Shown here: positions 39,807-48,448 of the stretch, piece after piece
How the letters are laid out: each line of letters begins with the position of its first letter
How positions within the stretch are numbered: position 1 is the stretch's first letter
NCBI GenBank assembly: GCA_018622495.1
Contig: CP076021.1
Location: 1,488,501 to 1,552,500, forward strand
Reading direction: 5' to 3'
Origin: Mycoplasmatota bacterium
GTDB taxonomy: Bacteria; Bacillota_I; Bacilli_A; Acholeplasmatales; Acholeplasmataceae
Length of the DNA stretch: 64,000 nt
Position numbers and translations under genes: made by a program
The notes under the pieces: model-generated
What the model was told of the DNA's origin: nothing
The model's database searches: none
Seen by the model: only the letters and a program-made list of their open reading frames with translations

Positions 39807-41092
39807 GGATTTTCATCCTTCACTTGTGATATAAGTTCAATAGCTCTTTGAGCATATAATGTTTTTCTCATTTTCTTTTGATGTTTTTCTTTTAATGCAG
39901 GTAATAATCCAAAATTAGCATTCATAGGCACAAATGATGCATTAGGTGTTGCAATATAATGACTCATCGCACCAATCATTGTTTCTTCTGGGAAATTCAC
40001 TTGTTTTTGTTTATCAAGAAATGCACAAACTTGAATAGCTGCATTTAATCCTGAAGCTGCGCTTTCCACATATCCTTCAACACCACTTATTTGTCCTGCA
40101 ACAAATAATTTTGGATGTTCAATAGATTGATAACCTTTATTTAACACATGTGGACTCTCAATATATGTATTACGATGCATGACACCATATCTTAAAATAC
40201 GTGCATTTTCTAATCCTGGAATCAATTGGATCACCTTTTTTTGTTCAGGCCATGTCATATGTGTTTGAAATCCAACGATATTATACATCGATTGTTTTGC
40301 ATCATCTTGTCTTAATTGAACCACAGCAAAAGGTCTTTTCTTACCTTCTTGTTCTAATCCAACAGGTTTCATTGGACCATATAATAATGTTTGTTTACCA
40401 CGAGAAGCCATAACTTCTACTGGCATACATCCTTCAAATACATTATTTTCAAAATCTTTTGGTACAACTTTCTCAGCTGAAGTTAATGCATCATAAAATT
40501 TATTATATTCCTCTTCATTCATAGGACAATTAATATATGCTGCTTCACCTTTATCATAACGACTCTTTAAATATGCAATATTCATATCTATTGAATCTTT
40601 TTCAATAATCGGTGCCACTGCATCAAAAAAATGAAAATGCATTTGATGAAAAATCTCTGATAATCTTTTAGATAAGGCATCGCTCGCAAGTGGACCTGCA
40701 GCAACTAACGTCATTTCATCTAAATCAATATCCGTTATTTCTTCTTTAAACACTTCAATATTTGGATGATGATATAATTTATTTTCTATATATTTTGAAA
40801 ATATTTCTCTATCCACAGCTAAACTTGACCCTGCTGGTACTGAAGCATGTTCTGCTGCTTCAATAACAAGAGAACCTAACATGCGCATTTCTTGTTTTAA
40901 TAAACCCACTGCGACATGTAAATCATTTGATCTAAGCGAATTAGAACAAACCAGTTCTGCAAAGTTTCCAGTTTGATGAGCACCCGTCATTTTAACCGGT
41001 CTCATTTCATACAATTTTACTTTAATGTTGTGTTGTGCAAGGAAATATGCAGCTTCTACGCCTGCAAGTCCTGCACCAATTATTTTTACCAT
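39797..41092 (-). CDS. trmFO: Folate-dependent tRNA (uracil-54-C5) methyltransferase
   Basis: About 431 residues. The N terminus VKIIGAGLAGVEAAYFLA is the FAD-binding motif, followed by LVCSNSLRSNDL and near the C terminus LFVAGQISGVEGYVESAASG, all TrmFO/Gid hallmarks. It makes ribothymidine at position 54 of tRNA using methylene-THF. The start is placed at 41,092 (MVKIIGAG) because family members begin there. A folate link with the neighbouring folT is notable. Confidence 0.95.
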   Translation of the reverse strand: MVKIIGAGLAGVEAAYFLAQHNIKVKLYEMRPVKMTGAHQTGNFAELVCSNSLRSNDLHVAVGLLKQEMRMLGSLVIEAAEHASVPAGSSLAVDREIFSKYIENKLYHHPNIEVFKEEITDIDLDEMTLVAAGPLASDALSKRLSEIFHQMHFHFFDAVAPIIEKDSIDMNIAYLKSRYDKGEAAYINCPMNEEEYNKFYDALTSAEKVVPKDFENNVFEGCMPVEVMASRGKQTLLYGPMKPVGLEQEGKKRPFAVVQLRQDDAKQSMYNIVGFQTHMTWPEQKKVIQLIPGLENARILRYGVMHRNTYIESPHVLNKGYQSIEHPKLFVAGQISGVEGYVESAASGLNAAIQVCAFLDKQKQVNFPEETMIGAMSHYIATPNASFVPMNANFGLLPALKEKHQKKMRKTLYAQRAIELISQVKDENPWI

Positions 41093-41132
41093 ATTATCAC
41101 CATTTCTATTATACATGATAAGAAGACATATC

Positions 41133-41166
41133 TAAAAAAATAATACGCAAATTAATGCGTATTATC
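41133..41166 (-). terminator. Terminator overlapping the folT stop codon
   Basis: ATAATACGCA pairs with TGCGTATTAT around TTAATT and is followed by seven T on the minus strand. Confidence 0.8.
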
Positions 41167-41688
41167 AAGTTGACCAATCGCTAAATATGTCGGAAATATG
41201 GCATACAACCTTTGATATAAAAAATGGACCATCAATATAATAACAACCGAATTAGGTATAATTAATGCCAATCTAATAAAAAGTGTAGCATATGCAGTCA
41301 CTTCACCAAAATAATAAAAATTTGCAAATGTATTTGATAAACTTGCACAAATATATGCGATAAAAACACCTACTGCAAGTTTTATAAAATGATATTTATT
41401 TCTCACAATCAAACTAGGAATAACTCCCCAACTCACTGCAGCTAGACTATATAAAAATAAATAACCATAACCGCTCATCATCACACCTAGGGAATCACCA
41501 ATGAGTGCCATCATCACACCATAAATTGGACCTAGTACAATACTACCTATGACAATCGGAATTGCATAAAAAGGTAGTCCAAAAGTTTCAATAGGAATCA
41601 CATATTTAATTAATACATCAATCACTACAGAAATTGAAGTTAGCGAAACCGCTAATAATAACTTTTGTAACTCATTCATTTTTTTCAT
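41152..41688 (-). CDS. folT: ECF transporter substrate-binding subunit for folate
   Basis: 178 residues with five to six membrane segments, the size of an ECF S component. GLPFYAIPIVIGSIVLGP and the following GxxxxxxGDxxG-like LIGDSLGVMM fit the FolT group. The call is secured by the THF riboswitch directly upstream. It would pair with a shared EcfAAT module encoded elsewhere. The start is ATG 41,688, since the AGGAGG site lies 10-15 bases before it in the terminator stem. Confidence 0.9.
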   Translation of the reverse strand: MKKMNELQKLLLAVSLTSISVVIDVLIKYVIPIETFGLPFYAIPIVIGSIVLGPIYGVMMALIGDSLGVMMSGYGYLFLYSLAAVSWGVIPSLIVRNKYHFIKLAVGVFIAYICASLSNTFANFYYFGEVTAYATLFIRLALIIPNSVVIILMVHFLYQRLYAIFPTYLAIGQLDNTH

Positions 41689-41689
41689 C

Positions 41690-41716
41690 AAAAAAAGACC
41701 TCCTATATTCGAGGTC
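41690..41716 (-). terminator. THF-riboswitch expression platform: terminator sequestering the ribosome site
   Basis: GACCTC and GGAGGTC pair around GAATATA and are followed by seven T. The 3' arm contains the folT AGGAGG site, so folding would both end transcription and hide the ribosome site. Confidence 0.85.
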
Positions 41717-41728
41717 CACCATAAAAAT

Positions 41729-41822
41729 CTACAGCGGACGCATTAGAAAACCGCCACATATGTGTTCGTTCTAATCCGACATCCCATGATTAGACACTTT
41801 ACGCTTTCTAATTACTCTGTAG
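41729..41822 (-). ncRNA. Tetrahydrofolate riboswitch (THF-I)
   Basis: On the minus strand the segment begins ACAGAGTA and ends GCGTCCGCTGT, which pair as P1. In between are the conserved GGGATGTCG, AACGAA and GGCGGT elements of the THF riboswitch. The ligand is reduced folate; binding should favour the terminator and lower folT expression. Confidence 0.93.
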
Positions 41823-41864
41823 TTATATTATACGTCAAAAATAAAAAAAAGAAAGTGTATTGGT

Positions 41865-42521
41865 TTATAATCGCCAATCAATTTCTTTTATATTTTTTGA
41901 TTTTAAATATGCATTTGTTTTAGAGAAAGGTTTTGATCCAAAGAATCCTCGATATGCTGATAATGGTGAAGGATGCGCAGATGTAATAATTTTATGTTTA
42001 TGTTGATCAATATATTTAGAAAATGCTTTAGCTTTTGATCCCCATAAAATAAATACAACATGTGGTTGCTCTCTATTTACGGTCTTTATCGCTTCTAAAG
42101 TAAATTGTTCCCAACCCTTTTTTTGATGACTAAGTGGTTCATGTAATTCAACTGTTAATACAGTATTAATTAATAATACACCTTGTTTAGCCCAATTGCT
42201 AAGGTTACCAGTTTCAGGATAACTTACATTTAAATCACTAACCAATTCTTTATATATGTTTTTTAAAGATGGTGGGAATTTAGTAGTTTCTACACTAAAT
42301 GCTAAACCATGTGCTTGATGATAGTTATGATAAGGATCTTGTCCAATAATCACAACTTTTACATTTTCTAATGGTGTTAAATCAAAACATGTCAATCGTT
42401 TATCTTTTGGAGGCAGTATAACTTTATTAGCATCTTCTAATGTCATAAACTTTTCTAAATCTTTATAATATTGTTTTTGACTTTCATCTAGTATAAAATC
42501 ATGCCACGTCATTTTTTTCAT
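41865..42521 (-). CDS. ung: Uracil-DNA glycosylase
   Basis: 218 residues. It contains VVIIGQDPYHNYHQAHGLAF (catalytic Asp in GQDPYH), GVLLINTVLTV, and HPSPLSAYRGFFGSKPFS with the catalytic His. It removes uracil from DNA. It overlaps the end of the signal-peptidase gene by 23 bases and may be carried on the same transcript. A downstream Met (42,512) is an alternative start. Confidence 0.95.
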   Translation of the reverse strand: MKKMTWHDFILDESQKQYYKDLEKFMTLEDANKVILPPKDKRLTCFDLTPLENVKVVIIGQDPYHNYHQAHGLAFSVETTKFPPSLKNIYKELVSDLNVSYPETGNLSNWAKQGVLLINTVLTVELHEPLSHQKKGWEQFTLEAIKTVNREQPHVVFILWGSKAKAFSKYIDQHKHKIITSAHPSPLSAYRGFFGSKPFSKTNAYLKSKNIKEIDWRL

Positions 42522-43092
42522 CTGTTTCTTCTTCTGGTTTTTTCTTTAGATATTTAACTAATGCAATAACGATAATAACATTAACAATAATCAATCCTAA
42601 GAAAACAGGATCCAAATATTGTGTAAAGAAAATAGTAAGCCATCCAACAAAAGGAATTCTAAAAGCATACTTACCAACTACATCTTCATAAGTAAGTGTG
42701 ACAATATTTCCTTCTGAGTCTCTAATGGTATCAACACTATCATTATTATCACCTTGAGTAATATAATCTCCATCAACACCAGTATCAATGTATCTATGAA
42801 TGACTTCTGCTTGTGCATACCCACCATTTGTTGTTGGTAGATAGTTGTTAAATACAATAATATCTTGCTCATCAATATCATTTTCACTTGTGTTAATAAC
42901 TACAATTAAATCACCTTTATTAATTGTTGGTTCCATACTCTCTGATATTACTGTAGATATTTTAAAATTAAAAACATCTAACATTTTTTCAGGAGCAACC
43001 GCACTTATGACTATATAAAACACTAAAAAAATAGTGACCATATAAAATAATATATTCATTAAAATGTGTCTTAATGTTTTTTTATCATTCAT
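42499..43092 (-). CDS. sipW: SipW/ER-type signal peptidase I, catalytically intact
   Basis: About 197 residues with an N-terminal membrane anchor, a C-terminal membrane helix and a basic/acidic tail. The catalytic Ser lies in ISESMEPTINKGDLIVV, the His of the ER-type (Ser-His-Asp) peptidases in AEVIHRYI, and the Asp in TQGDNNDSVD. This His in place of Lys defines the SipW/archaeal-eukaryotic branch. Start 43,092 (MNDKKTL) overlaps the upstream gene's stop by eight bases. It should process the AYW-type signal peptides of the three exported proteins encoded upstream. Compare tapA-sipW-tasA in Bacillus. Confidence 0.88.
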   Translation of the reverse strand: MNDKKTLRHILMNILFYMVTIFLVFYIVISAVAPEKMLDVFNFKISTVISESMEPTINKGDLIVVINTSENDIDEQDIIVFNNYLPTTNGGYAQAEVIHRYIDTGVDGDYITQGDNNDSVDTIRDSEGNIVTLTYEDVVGKYAFRIPFVGWLTIFFTQYLDPVFLGLIIVNVIIVIALVKYLKKKPEEETDEKNDVA

Positions 43093-43732
43093 ATGAATCA
43101 CTATCCTCATCTTCATTTTTTTGGTCATGTTGTATAAATATAATATAGTAAGAAACACCTGCGATAATGATATAAACAATAATTGTTCCAATAAATCCTC
43201 TTAATGTACTCATACCATATGAAAATAATTGAAAAAATGTTGCATCCTCTTTATAAATACCTATAAGATCATCGCTTGTATACAATTCAATTGTTTGATT
43301 AGCATACGTCGCTTCAAACGTATTGTTAGTAAAATCAATTGCGACAACTCTTTTTTCCATATTAATATCATCTTCAGGATTATGAACTACAACGTAATCC
43401 CCTAATGCTAAATCATCATAATCAAAATCTTCAATCACAACAATCGTTATTTCTAAAATAGGTGGTGATTGATCTTTTTTAACAACTGCTATTGCATCTG
43501 TACCTTTAATAGTTGTTATTGTTTGAGCATCTAAATAAAAAGGTAATGACAAATATAATAAGTGAAGAATAAGAAACGCAATAACTATCCAATAGATAGT
43601 TTTAACTATTTTAATAACTTTAGCTTCTTCATCTAAAATTTTTATAGAATTTATATTGATAGAATCTCTTGATTCTTCTATTAACAACAATAGCTCATTT
43701 GTTGAAAGTAAATTTTCCAACGATATACACAT
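43085..43732 (-). CDS. Signal-peptidase-like membrane protein lacking catalytic residues
   Basis: Up to 215 residues: a cytoplasmic N-terminal segment of about 50 residues, a membrane helix (IYWIVIAFLILHLLYL), an extracytoplasmic domain, a second helix near the C terminus and an acidic tail. The LGDYVVVHNPEDDI segment matches the beta-strand after the catalytic site of SipW proteins. No SxMEP or HR motif is present; the corresponding place reads VVKKDQSPP. It is probably a pseudoenzyme partner, scaffold or substrate-positioning subunit. The ATG at 43,732 is close to its ribosome site, and TTG 43,720 is an alternative start. Confidence 0.65.
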   Translation of the reverse strand: MCISLENLLSTNELLLLIEESRDSININSIKILDEEAKVIKIVKTIYWIVIAFLILHLLYLSLPFYLDAQTITTIKGTDAIAVVKKDQSPPILEITIVVIEDFDYDDLALGDYVVVHNPEDDINMEKRVVAIDFTNNTFEATYANQTIELYTSDDLIGIYKEDATFFQLFSYGMSTLRGFIGTIIVYIIIAGVSYYIIFIQHDQKNEDEDSDSYE

Positions 43733-43748
43733 CCTTTAAGAAGAATCA

Positions 43749-44312
43749 CTAATCTTTTGTTATTTCTTCCTTTTTTGGTTCTTCTTTTTTACTGCTCTTA
43801 ACAAGTATGACAATTGCTGTTATAATACCAACATTTAATAATACAGCTGCAATCCCAAATCCACTTGATAAAAAATCAACAACATAACCAAATCGTGGCA
43901 ATTTGAAAGCATATCCACCTAAGATGTCATCTTCTAATAAATTGGGTGTTGCAGGAACACTAGATCCTTCTGCATTAACTTTGAAAACTGAAATGTCATT
44001 AGTGGTTGTAATACTGTAAACATAATAAGTAACTAAATCTGCATCACCATCATAATCTATATCAGCATAAAAAGTGATTAAATCACCAACTTCTAGCTCA
44101 TCTGGATCAACACGATTTATAAATACTAAATCATATGGGTTAATGCGAGATTCCATCGTATCATATTTAGCAATATATGCTTTAACACCAACGGTATTTA
44201 AAGTTAAATCCGGAAATGCACTTAGCATGATAATAAACACTATAAGTAATCCTAAAACCACATAAAGTGCATAAAATCCTATATTTTTTAAACTCTTAGT
44301 TGCGTTTTTCAT
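43749..44312 (-). CDS. Signal-peptidase-like protein with altered catalytic Ser
   Basis: About 187 residues with an N-terminal helix, an extracytoplasmic domain and a C-terminal helix followed by KSSKKEEPKKEE. The active-site region reads KYDTMESRINPYDLVFINRV, aligning with SESMEPTINKGDLIVV of the intact paralogue, but Ser is replaced by Thr and Pro by Ser. No HR motif follows. Start 44,312 is set by AAGGGG eight bases upstream. It is the second of three tandem paralogues and is probably inactive or of changed specificity. Confidence 0.7.
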   Translation of the reverse strand: MKNATKSLKNIGFYALYVVLGLLIVFIIMLSAFPDLTLNTVGVKAYIAKYDTMESRINPYDLVFINRVDPDELEVGDLITFYADIDYDGDADLVTYYVYSITTTNDISVFKVNAEGSSVPATPNLLEDDILGGYAFKLPRFGYVVDFLSSGFGIAAVLLNVGIITAIVILVKSSKKEEPKKEEITKD

Positions 44313-44383
44313 TAATGACACCCCTTAAATATAAAGTTTCAATCTAATGCCATTATATCACAATTCTTTTTTGTTTGATATTT

Positions 44384-45685
44384 TTATTGACCTACAATAA
44401 TCCAATCGCTTGAAACACCTGGTTCAGCGGTAGTTGAAGCCACATTAGCAGTATATACTGCACCACTATGATAGACTGTTTCACCATTATAATATACGTT
44501 CGTATCATACCATTCATAACCACTTAATAAATTCCAAGAATTAGCAATCACTCCTGGTGCATATTGATTAGCATTAGTCGCATTAACGACTACATATACT
44601 AGATCATTATAAATAGCATAATCTCCATTTGCATATGTAGATGTAACTTCATAATCTAGGGAACCTGAATCATTCCAACTATTTGCAGCTGTTCCTGGTT
44701 CTACTGATGAATTACTTGCATTTGCTAAAATCCAAACTTCACTATCCCACATCACTAAATCATCTGTTACATATGTGTTATATTGTTGCCATTGATCCGT
44801 ATTTATAGCTTGCCAATATCCATAAGATGCAGCTGTTCCTGGTTCATTTTTTAATCTGTTTTTTTGAGCTACTAAAGCCTCATATATAAGTCCGTTATAT
44901 AAAACATATTTTGTATCTTTAGTTACTGATGTACTAGTCCATGTAGAAATAGTCACTTGAATCCACGCACCATTCGTGCCTGGCGTTGAACTTGATGCCC
45001 ATCCACCATTGGTTGTATAATAGTAATTTCCATTATATAAAACAAGTGAATTATCAGAATATACATAATTAGAATTATATGTTAAATCCCCGACAATACC
45101 CCATTCTACTTCTGAACCCGGAACTGATGTAGTGTAATAATCATGATATTGCCATAATTGTCCATTATAATATACAATTTCATCTAACGTGGTTGCTTGT
45201 CCTGTTGTCCAAGAAATTGAGTCTTCAATTAAACTATCCCATTGATTATTTGCAGCAGTACCTGGTTCATCGCCACTACCTTCATGTTGTGCTTCATAAA
45301 TTACACCGTTATGATAAACAATTTCTCCATCAAAATATGTGACTGTTGCATGCCAATCTAAATCTCTAAGATAACGCCAATTATTGGCATTAGATGGTTC
45401 TTCTCCTGCAGTTGAATTATAATGTCTATACATATAGATATCACCTTCATACCAAACAAGATCATCTAAGCTATAGTTTTCTGTTTCATCCCAAAGGGTA
45501 ATACCGTCTGGTACATTATTTGCACTAGACCACTGCCCAATAGCAACCATACCATCAGCATTATCATTTGCTCCTGATACGCCATTAGCATCAATCCAAT
45601 AAGCCAATGTTTGAGGAGTAAAAAATACAACAATAAAAAATATACTTAAACTAAATATTATCATTTTTCTATATATGTTCTTCAT
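44384..45685 (-). CDS. Secreted protein with about eight CBM5/12-like repeats and SipW-type signal
   Basis: 433 residues. The signal peptide (IFSLSIFFIVVFF) ends TLAYWIDANG, the AYW pattern of SipW substrates. The rest is about eight repeats of 42-48 residues. Each has an aromatic/beta core of the form Y..GDxVYYNGxIYEA and a PGTAANxW closing motif (for example GEIVYHNGVIYEAQH then EPGTAANNQW). This is the consensus of chitin-binding CBM5/12 modules. There is no catalytic domain, so it should be a polysaccharide-binding surface or matrix protein. It is very Trp/Tyr/Asn-rich and almost free of Lys in the repeats. GGAGG precedes the start. Confidence 0.8.
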   Translation of the reverse strand: MKNIYRKMIIFSLSIFFIVVFFTPQTLAYWIDANGVSGANDNADGMVAIGQWSSANNVPDGITLWDETENYSLDDLVWYEGDIYMYRHYNSTAGEEPSNANNWRYLRDLDWHATVTYFDGEIVYHNGVIYEAQHEGSGDEPGTAANNQWDSLIEDSISWTTGQATTLDEIVYYNGQLWQYHDYYTTSVPGSEVEWGIVGDLTYNSNYVYSDNSLVLYNGNYYYTTNGGWASSSTPGTNGAWIQVTISTWTSTSVTKDTKYVLYNGLIYEALVAQKNRLKNEPGTAASYGYWQAINTDQWQQYNTYVTDDLVMWDSEVWILANASNSSVEPGTAANSWNDSGSLDYEVTSTYANGDYAIYNDLVYVVVNATNANQYAPGVIANSWNLLSGYEWYDTNVYYNGETVYHSGAVYTANVASTTAEPGVSSDWIIVGQ

Positions 45686-45712
45686 TATATTTATTCCTCC
45701 TTTATAAAACTT

Positions 45713-45735
45713 AAAAGCGGCTATCAGCCGCTTTT
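45713..45735 (-). terminator. Intraoperon terminator after the TasA-like gene
   Basis: AAAAGCGGCTGATAGCCGCTTTT is a strong hairpin between the 175-residue exported protein and the repeat protein. It could allow high expression of the first and reduced expression of the following genes. Confidence 0.75.
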
Positions 45736-45756
45736 ATTATTCTGTTTACTTAATAA

Positions 45757-46284
45757 TTAAGCAACTGTAACTGTAAATGTAAGCCCAATAGTTAAAGTAC
45801 CATTTGCGATTGCATCGTATGCTGCTTGATTAGCAGGTTCGTTTGTGAATTCTACGTTAATAACAACATCTAATGAAGTGCCTGCAGTAATTGTTTGGTC
45901 AGCAGGTATTGTTACTGTCATTAAACCTGAAACATCAGTACTACCTATCATAACAGTTCCTAGTGTAACTGCTAAAGTCCCTATATCTCCATCAACATCT
46001 TCTACTGTACCTTCCCATAAAATTGAGAATGTTAAATCTACATCATCAACATCGCCAGCAGCTGCGTCATTACCAACTGGAACTAATTTACCTGCACTTG
46101 ATTCATCATTAACTGTTACTTCTGTAGCTACTGAAACATCATCACCAGCACCAATTGTTATAGTACCTGATGCAGTATCTGCGTTACCTGTAGCTACTGA
46201 ATTTTGCCAATATGCGAATGTCAATGTTGACATAACTACCGCTAACATAACTAATAAACTTACGACTAATTTTTTTGATTTCAT
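45757..46284 (-). CDS. TasA/camelysin-like exported protein
   Basis: 175 residues. The hydrophobic signal (LVVSLLVMLAVVM) ends TFAYWQNSVATGN. The mature part is a low-complexity beta-rich domain, acidic and Ala/Val/Thr-rich with no Cys and few Lys, containing LVPVGNDAAAGDVDDVDLTF and INVEFTNEP. LVPVG and a VEFT-x-EP strand are also found in modified form in the neighbouring protein at 46,334. The layout is that of TasA/CotN-type fibre subunits cleaved by SipW. AAAGGAG lies upstream of the ATG. Confidence 0.75.
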   Translation of the reverse strand: MKSKKLVVSLLVMLAVVMSTLTFAYWQNSVATGNADTASGTITIGAGDDVSVATEVTVNDESSAGKLVPVGNDAAAGDVDDVDLTFSILWEGTVEDVDGDIGTLAVTLGTVMIGSTDVSGLMTVTIPADQTITAGTSLDVVINVEFTNEPANQAAYDAIANGTLTIGLTFTVTVA

Positions 46285-46333
46285 AATTTTTAAATCTCCT
46301 TTTTGTTTTCAATTTTTTTAATTTTTATTTTTT

Positions 46334-46918
46334 TTAAAATGTATTTTCTTTCGGTTCTACACTAAATCTTAAATCAAACGAAATTGTTTGACCATGTAAA
46401 GCTTCATATGCAGCAACCGAATCATCTACATTTATTAAGCTTTCATCTAAACCTTCTCTGCTAGCTTCTTCAGCATCAATAGGTTACGTAATTGTTACAA
46501 CGACTGTTATAAATACTTTTGAATTGTACAAGTCGTTCTCGCTGATATCTTCTGTACCATTTATCGTAACATTTATCAAATCACTATATGCGCTTGATCC
46601 ACCAACCATAACATTTATTGATTCAACAATTAAATTAACTTGCGTTACTAATGTTTTATCAATATTAACTTCATAAGTGAAAACCACTTCATCAACTTCT
46701 CCAGCAAACCATACATAATTTTGAGGAACTAGCATACCTTCAAAATCTTCATTTGTCTGATTTACTATAAGACTTGCATCTTCTTCAGTAAACTCTATTG
46801 TTACATTTGATTGCACCGAAGTATTTGTCCAGTATGCAAATGCAGCAGTTGAAGTGAATCCAAGAGTTACTGCTAGAAGTAAAACAATGATGAGTTGTAT
46901 CCCTTTCCTTTTAGACAC
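46334..46918 (-). pseudogene. TasA-like exported protein interrupted by an in-frame TAA
   Basis: The start is GTG 46,918 (SKRKGIQLIIVLLLAV), seven bases after GGGAGG; the ATG at 46,951 lies inside the upstream terminator and is not used. The signal peptide ends AAFAYWTNTSV. TAA at 46,484-46,486 stops it after VTIT. The same frame then continues PIDAEEASREGLDE and AAYEALHGQTISFDLRF to 46,334, which resembles AAYDAIANGTLTIGLTF at the end of the neighbouring paralogue. The full protein would have about 194 residues. Either the stop is an error or the first gene of the operon is decaying. Confidence 0.7.
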
Positions 46919-46941
46919 TGCATCGCCTCCCAACAAAAGAA

Positions 46942-46968
46942 AAGTCAACATACACTGTACGTTGACTT
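46942..46968 (-). terminator. Riboswitch-controlled terminator
   Basis: AAGTCAAC and GTTGACTT pair around GTACAGTGTAT and are followed by TTTTCTTTT. The 5' arm AGTCA-CGTAC is complementary to GTACG-TGACT just upstream (46,987-46,998), which can form the alternative antiterminator. Confidence 0.8.
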
Positions 46969-47019
46969 AAATTACAAATTATTTGCAGTCACCGTACATC
47001 CCAAAAAATCTTTGGAATA

Positions 47020-47100
47020 AAATATGGCAACTGGCTACCTTGACTAGGCCCTATAGTTTTGCGTCGCTAAATCCCTTTAGCTTTGCTTTTAGCATATATA
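47020..47100 (-). ncRNA. GEMM-type riboswitch (cyclic di-GMP-I class)
   Basis: The minus strand has GCAAAGCTAAAGGGATTTAGC (P2 with a GGGA tetraloop; split as GCTAAA-GGGA-TTTAGC), then GACGCAAA, then CTATAGGGCCTAG and GGTAGCCAGTTGCC. These are the conserved core, tetraloop and receptor of the GEMM-I aptamer. It sits between a consensus promoter and a terminator ahead of the SipW-substrate operon. Whether the ligand is c-di-GMP or a cGAMP variant depends on one base that I did not place with certainty. Confidence 0.85.
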
Positions 47101-47142
47101 AAACTTCTTAAATTTTTGCAACAATTTCCTTATTGCCCTTTT

Positions 47143-47171
47143 ATTATATATATAACACAATGCATTGTCAA
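47143..47171 (-). promoter_or_regulatory. Consensus vegetative promoter of the riboswitch/SipW operon
   Basis: Minus strand TTGACA and TATAAT with a 17-base spacer: a perfect sigma-A-type promoter about 40 bases upstream of the aptamer. Confidence 0.85.
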
Positions 47172-47254
47172 GGATAAAACTTTAAAAATGTCTTTTTATT
47201 AACTTTCATCACATATTTCAGCTAAAATCAGCTTTCTATATGTAATATAGAGAA

Positions 47255-48268
47255 TTATTTAATTAAACTTGCTAATTTTTTAACAGTTCTTACTAATTGG
47301 CTAGTATAACTCATTTCGTTATCATACCAAGAAAGTACTTTAACTAATGTTTTACCATCCACATTCATTACTGATGTAGAGTTAGCATCAAATAATGAAC
47401 CATAAGTTGTACCAATAACATCACTAGATACGATTGGATCTGTAACATATGCAAATGATTCGTTAGCAGCAGCTTTAAATGCAGCATTTACTTCTTCTAC
47501 TGTTGTTTCTTTTTTAACTTCAACAACTAAATCAACAATTGATCCAGTAATTGTAGGAACACGAAGTGCAATACCATCTAATTTACCTTTTAATTGAGGT
47601 AATACTAAACCGATTGCTTTTGCAGCACCAGTTGATGTAGGAACGATGTTTTGAGCAGCAGCACGTCCACGTCTTGACATAATACCTTTTTTATGAGGTG
47701 AGTCTTGAAGTACTTGATCAGCTGTATAACCATGAACAGTTGTCATGTAACCACCAATAATACCAAAACTATCATCTAATACTTTAGCTACTGGAGCTAA
47801 ACAGTTAGTTGTACATGAAGCACCACTTAAGATATCTTCATTACCTTCTAATACATCATCATTTACATTATATACGATTGTTTTAACGCTACCTTTAGCA
47901 GGAGCAGAAATAACAACTTTTTTTGCACCAGCTTCTAAATGCCAACCAGCTTTAACTTCATCAGCAAAGAAACCTGTACATTCTAATACAACATCAACAT
48001 CAAATTCTTTCCAAGGTAATAATTTTGGATCTCTTTGACTTAAAATTGGAATTCTTTTTTCTCCAACAATTAAATCTGAACCTTCAAAAGAAACAGAACC
48101 TGATTTAAAGTTACCTTGTGCAGTATCATATTTTAATAAATATGCTAATGTTTCTGCATCAGTTAAATCGTTAACTGCAACTACATCGAAATTTGAATCC
48201 TCTGATAATAAACGATAAGCAAGACGTCCAATACGTCCAAACCCATTAATTGCTACTTTAATAGCCAT
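47255..48268 (-). CDS. gapA: Glyceraldehyde-3-phosphate dehydrogenase
   Basis: About 337 residues: [17 protein letters not shown] (NAD binding), [18 protein letters not shown] with the catalytic Cys, TVHGYTADQ and [16 protein letters not shown]. It catalyses the NAD-linked oxidation of glyceraldehyde 3-phosphate in glycolysis. The start is 48,268 (MAIKVAI) with AGGAGG upstream; a longer version has no ribosome site. Confidence 0.97.
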   Translation of the reverse strand: MAIKVAINGFGRIGRLAYRLLSEDSNFDVVAVNDLTDAETLAYLLKYDTAQGNFKSGSVSFEGSDLIVGEKRIPILSQRDPKLLPWKEFDVDVVLECTGFFADEVKAGWHLEAGAKKVVISAPAKGSVKTIVYNVNDDVLEGNEDILSGASCTTNCLAPVAKVLDDSFGIIGGYMTTVHGYTADQVLQDSPHKKGIMSRRGRAAAQNIVPTSTGAAKAIGLVLPQLKGKLDGIALRVPTITGSIVDLVVEVKKETTVEEVNAAFKAAANESFAYVTDPIVSSDVIGTTYGSLFDANSTSVMNVDGKTLVKVLSWYDNEMSYTSQLVRTVKKLASLIK

Positions 48269-48448
48269 AATTTTAATTCCTCCTTGAATTGTATAATTAT
48301 TCCGTTTATATTTTAACATTTTTAATTGTAAATACAAATATTATGAAACATTGTGTGTAAATGTAAACGTTTTTCCTTTAATTTCAAATTAAGTTTTGTT
48401 ATAATTATGTAGTAAAGCCTTATAATCTTTTTTCAAAAGGAGTCAAAG

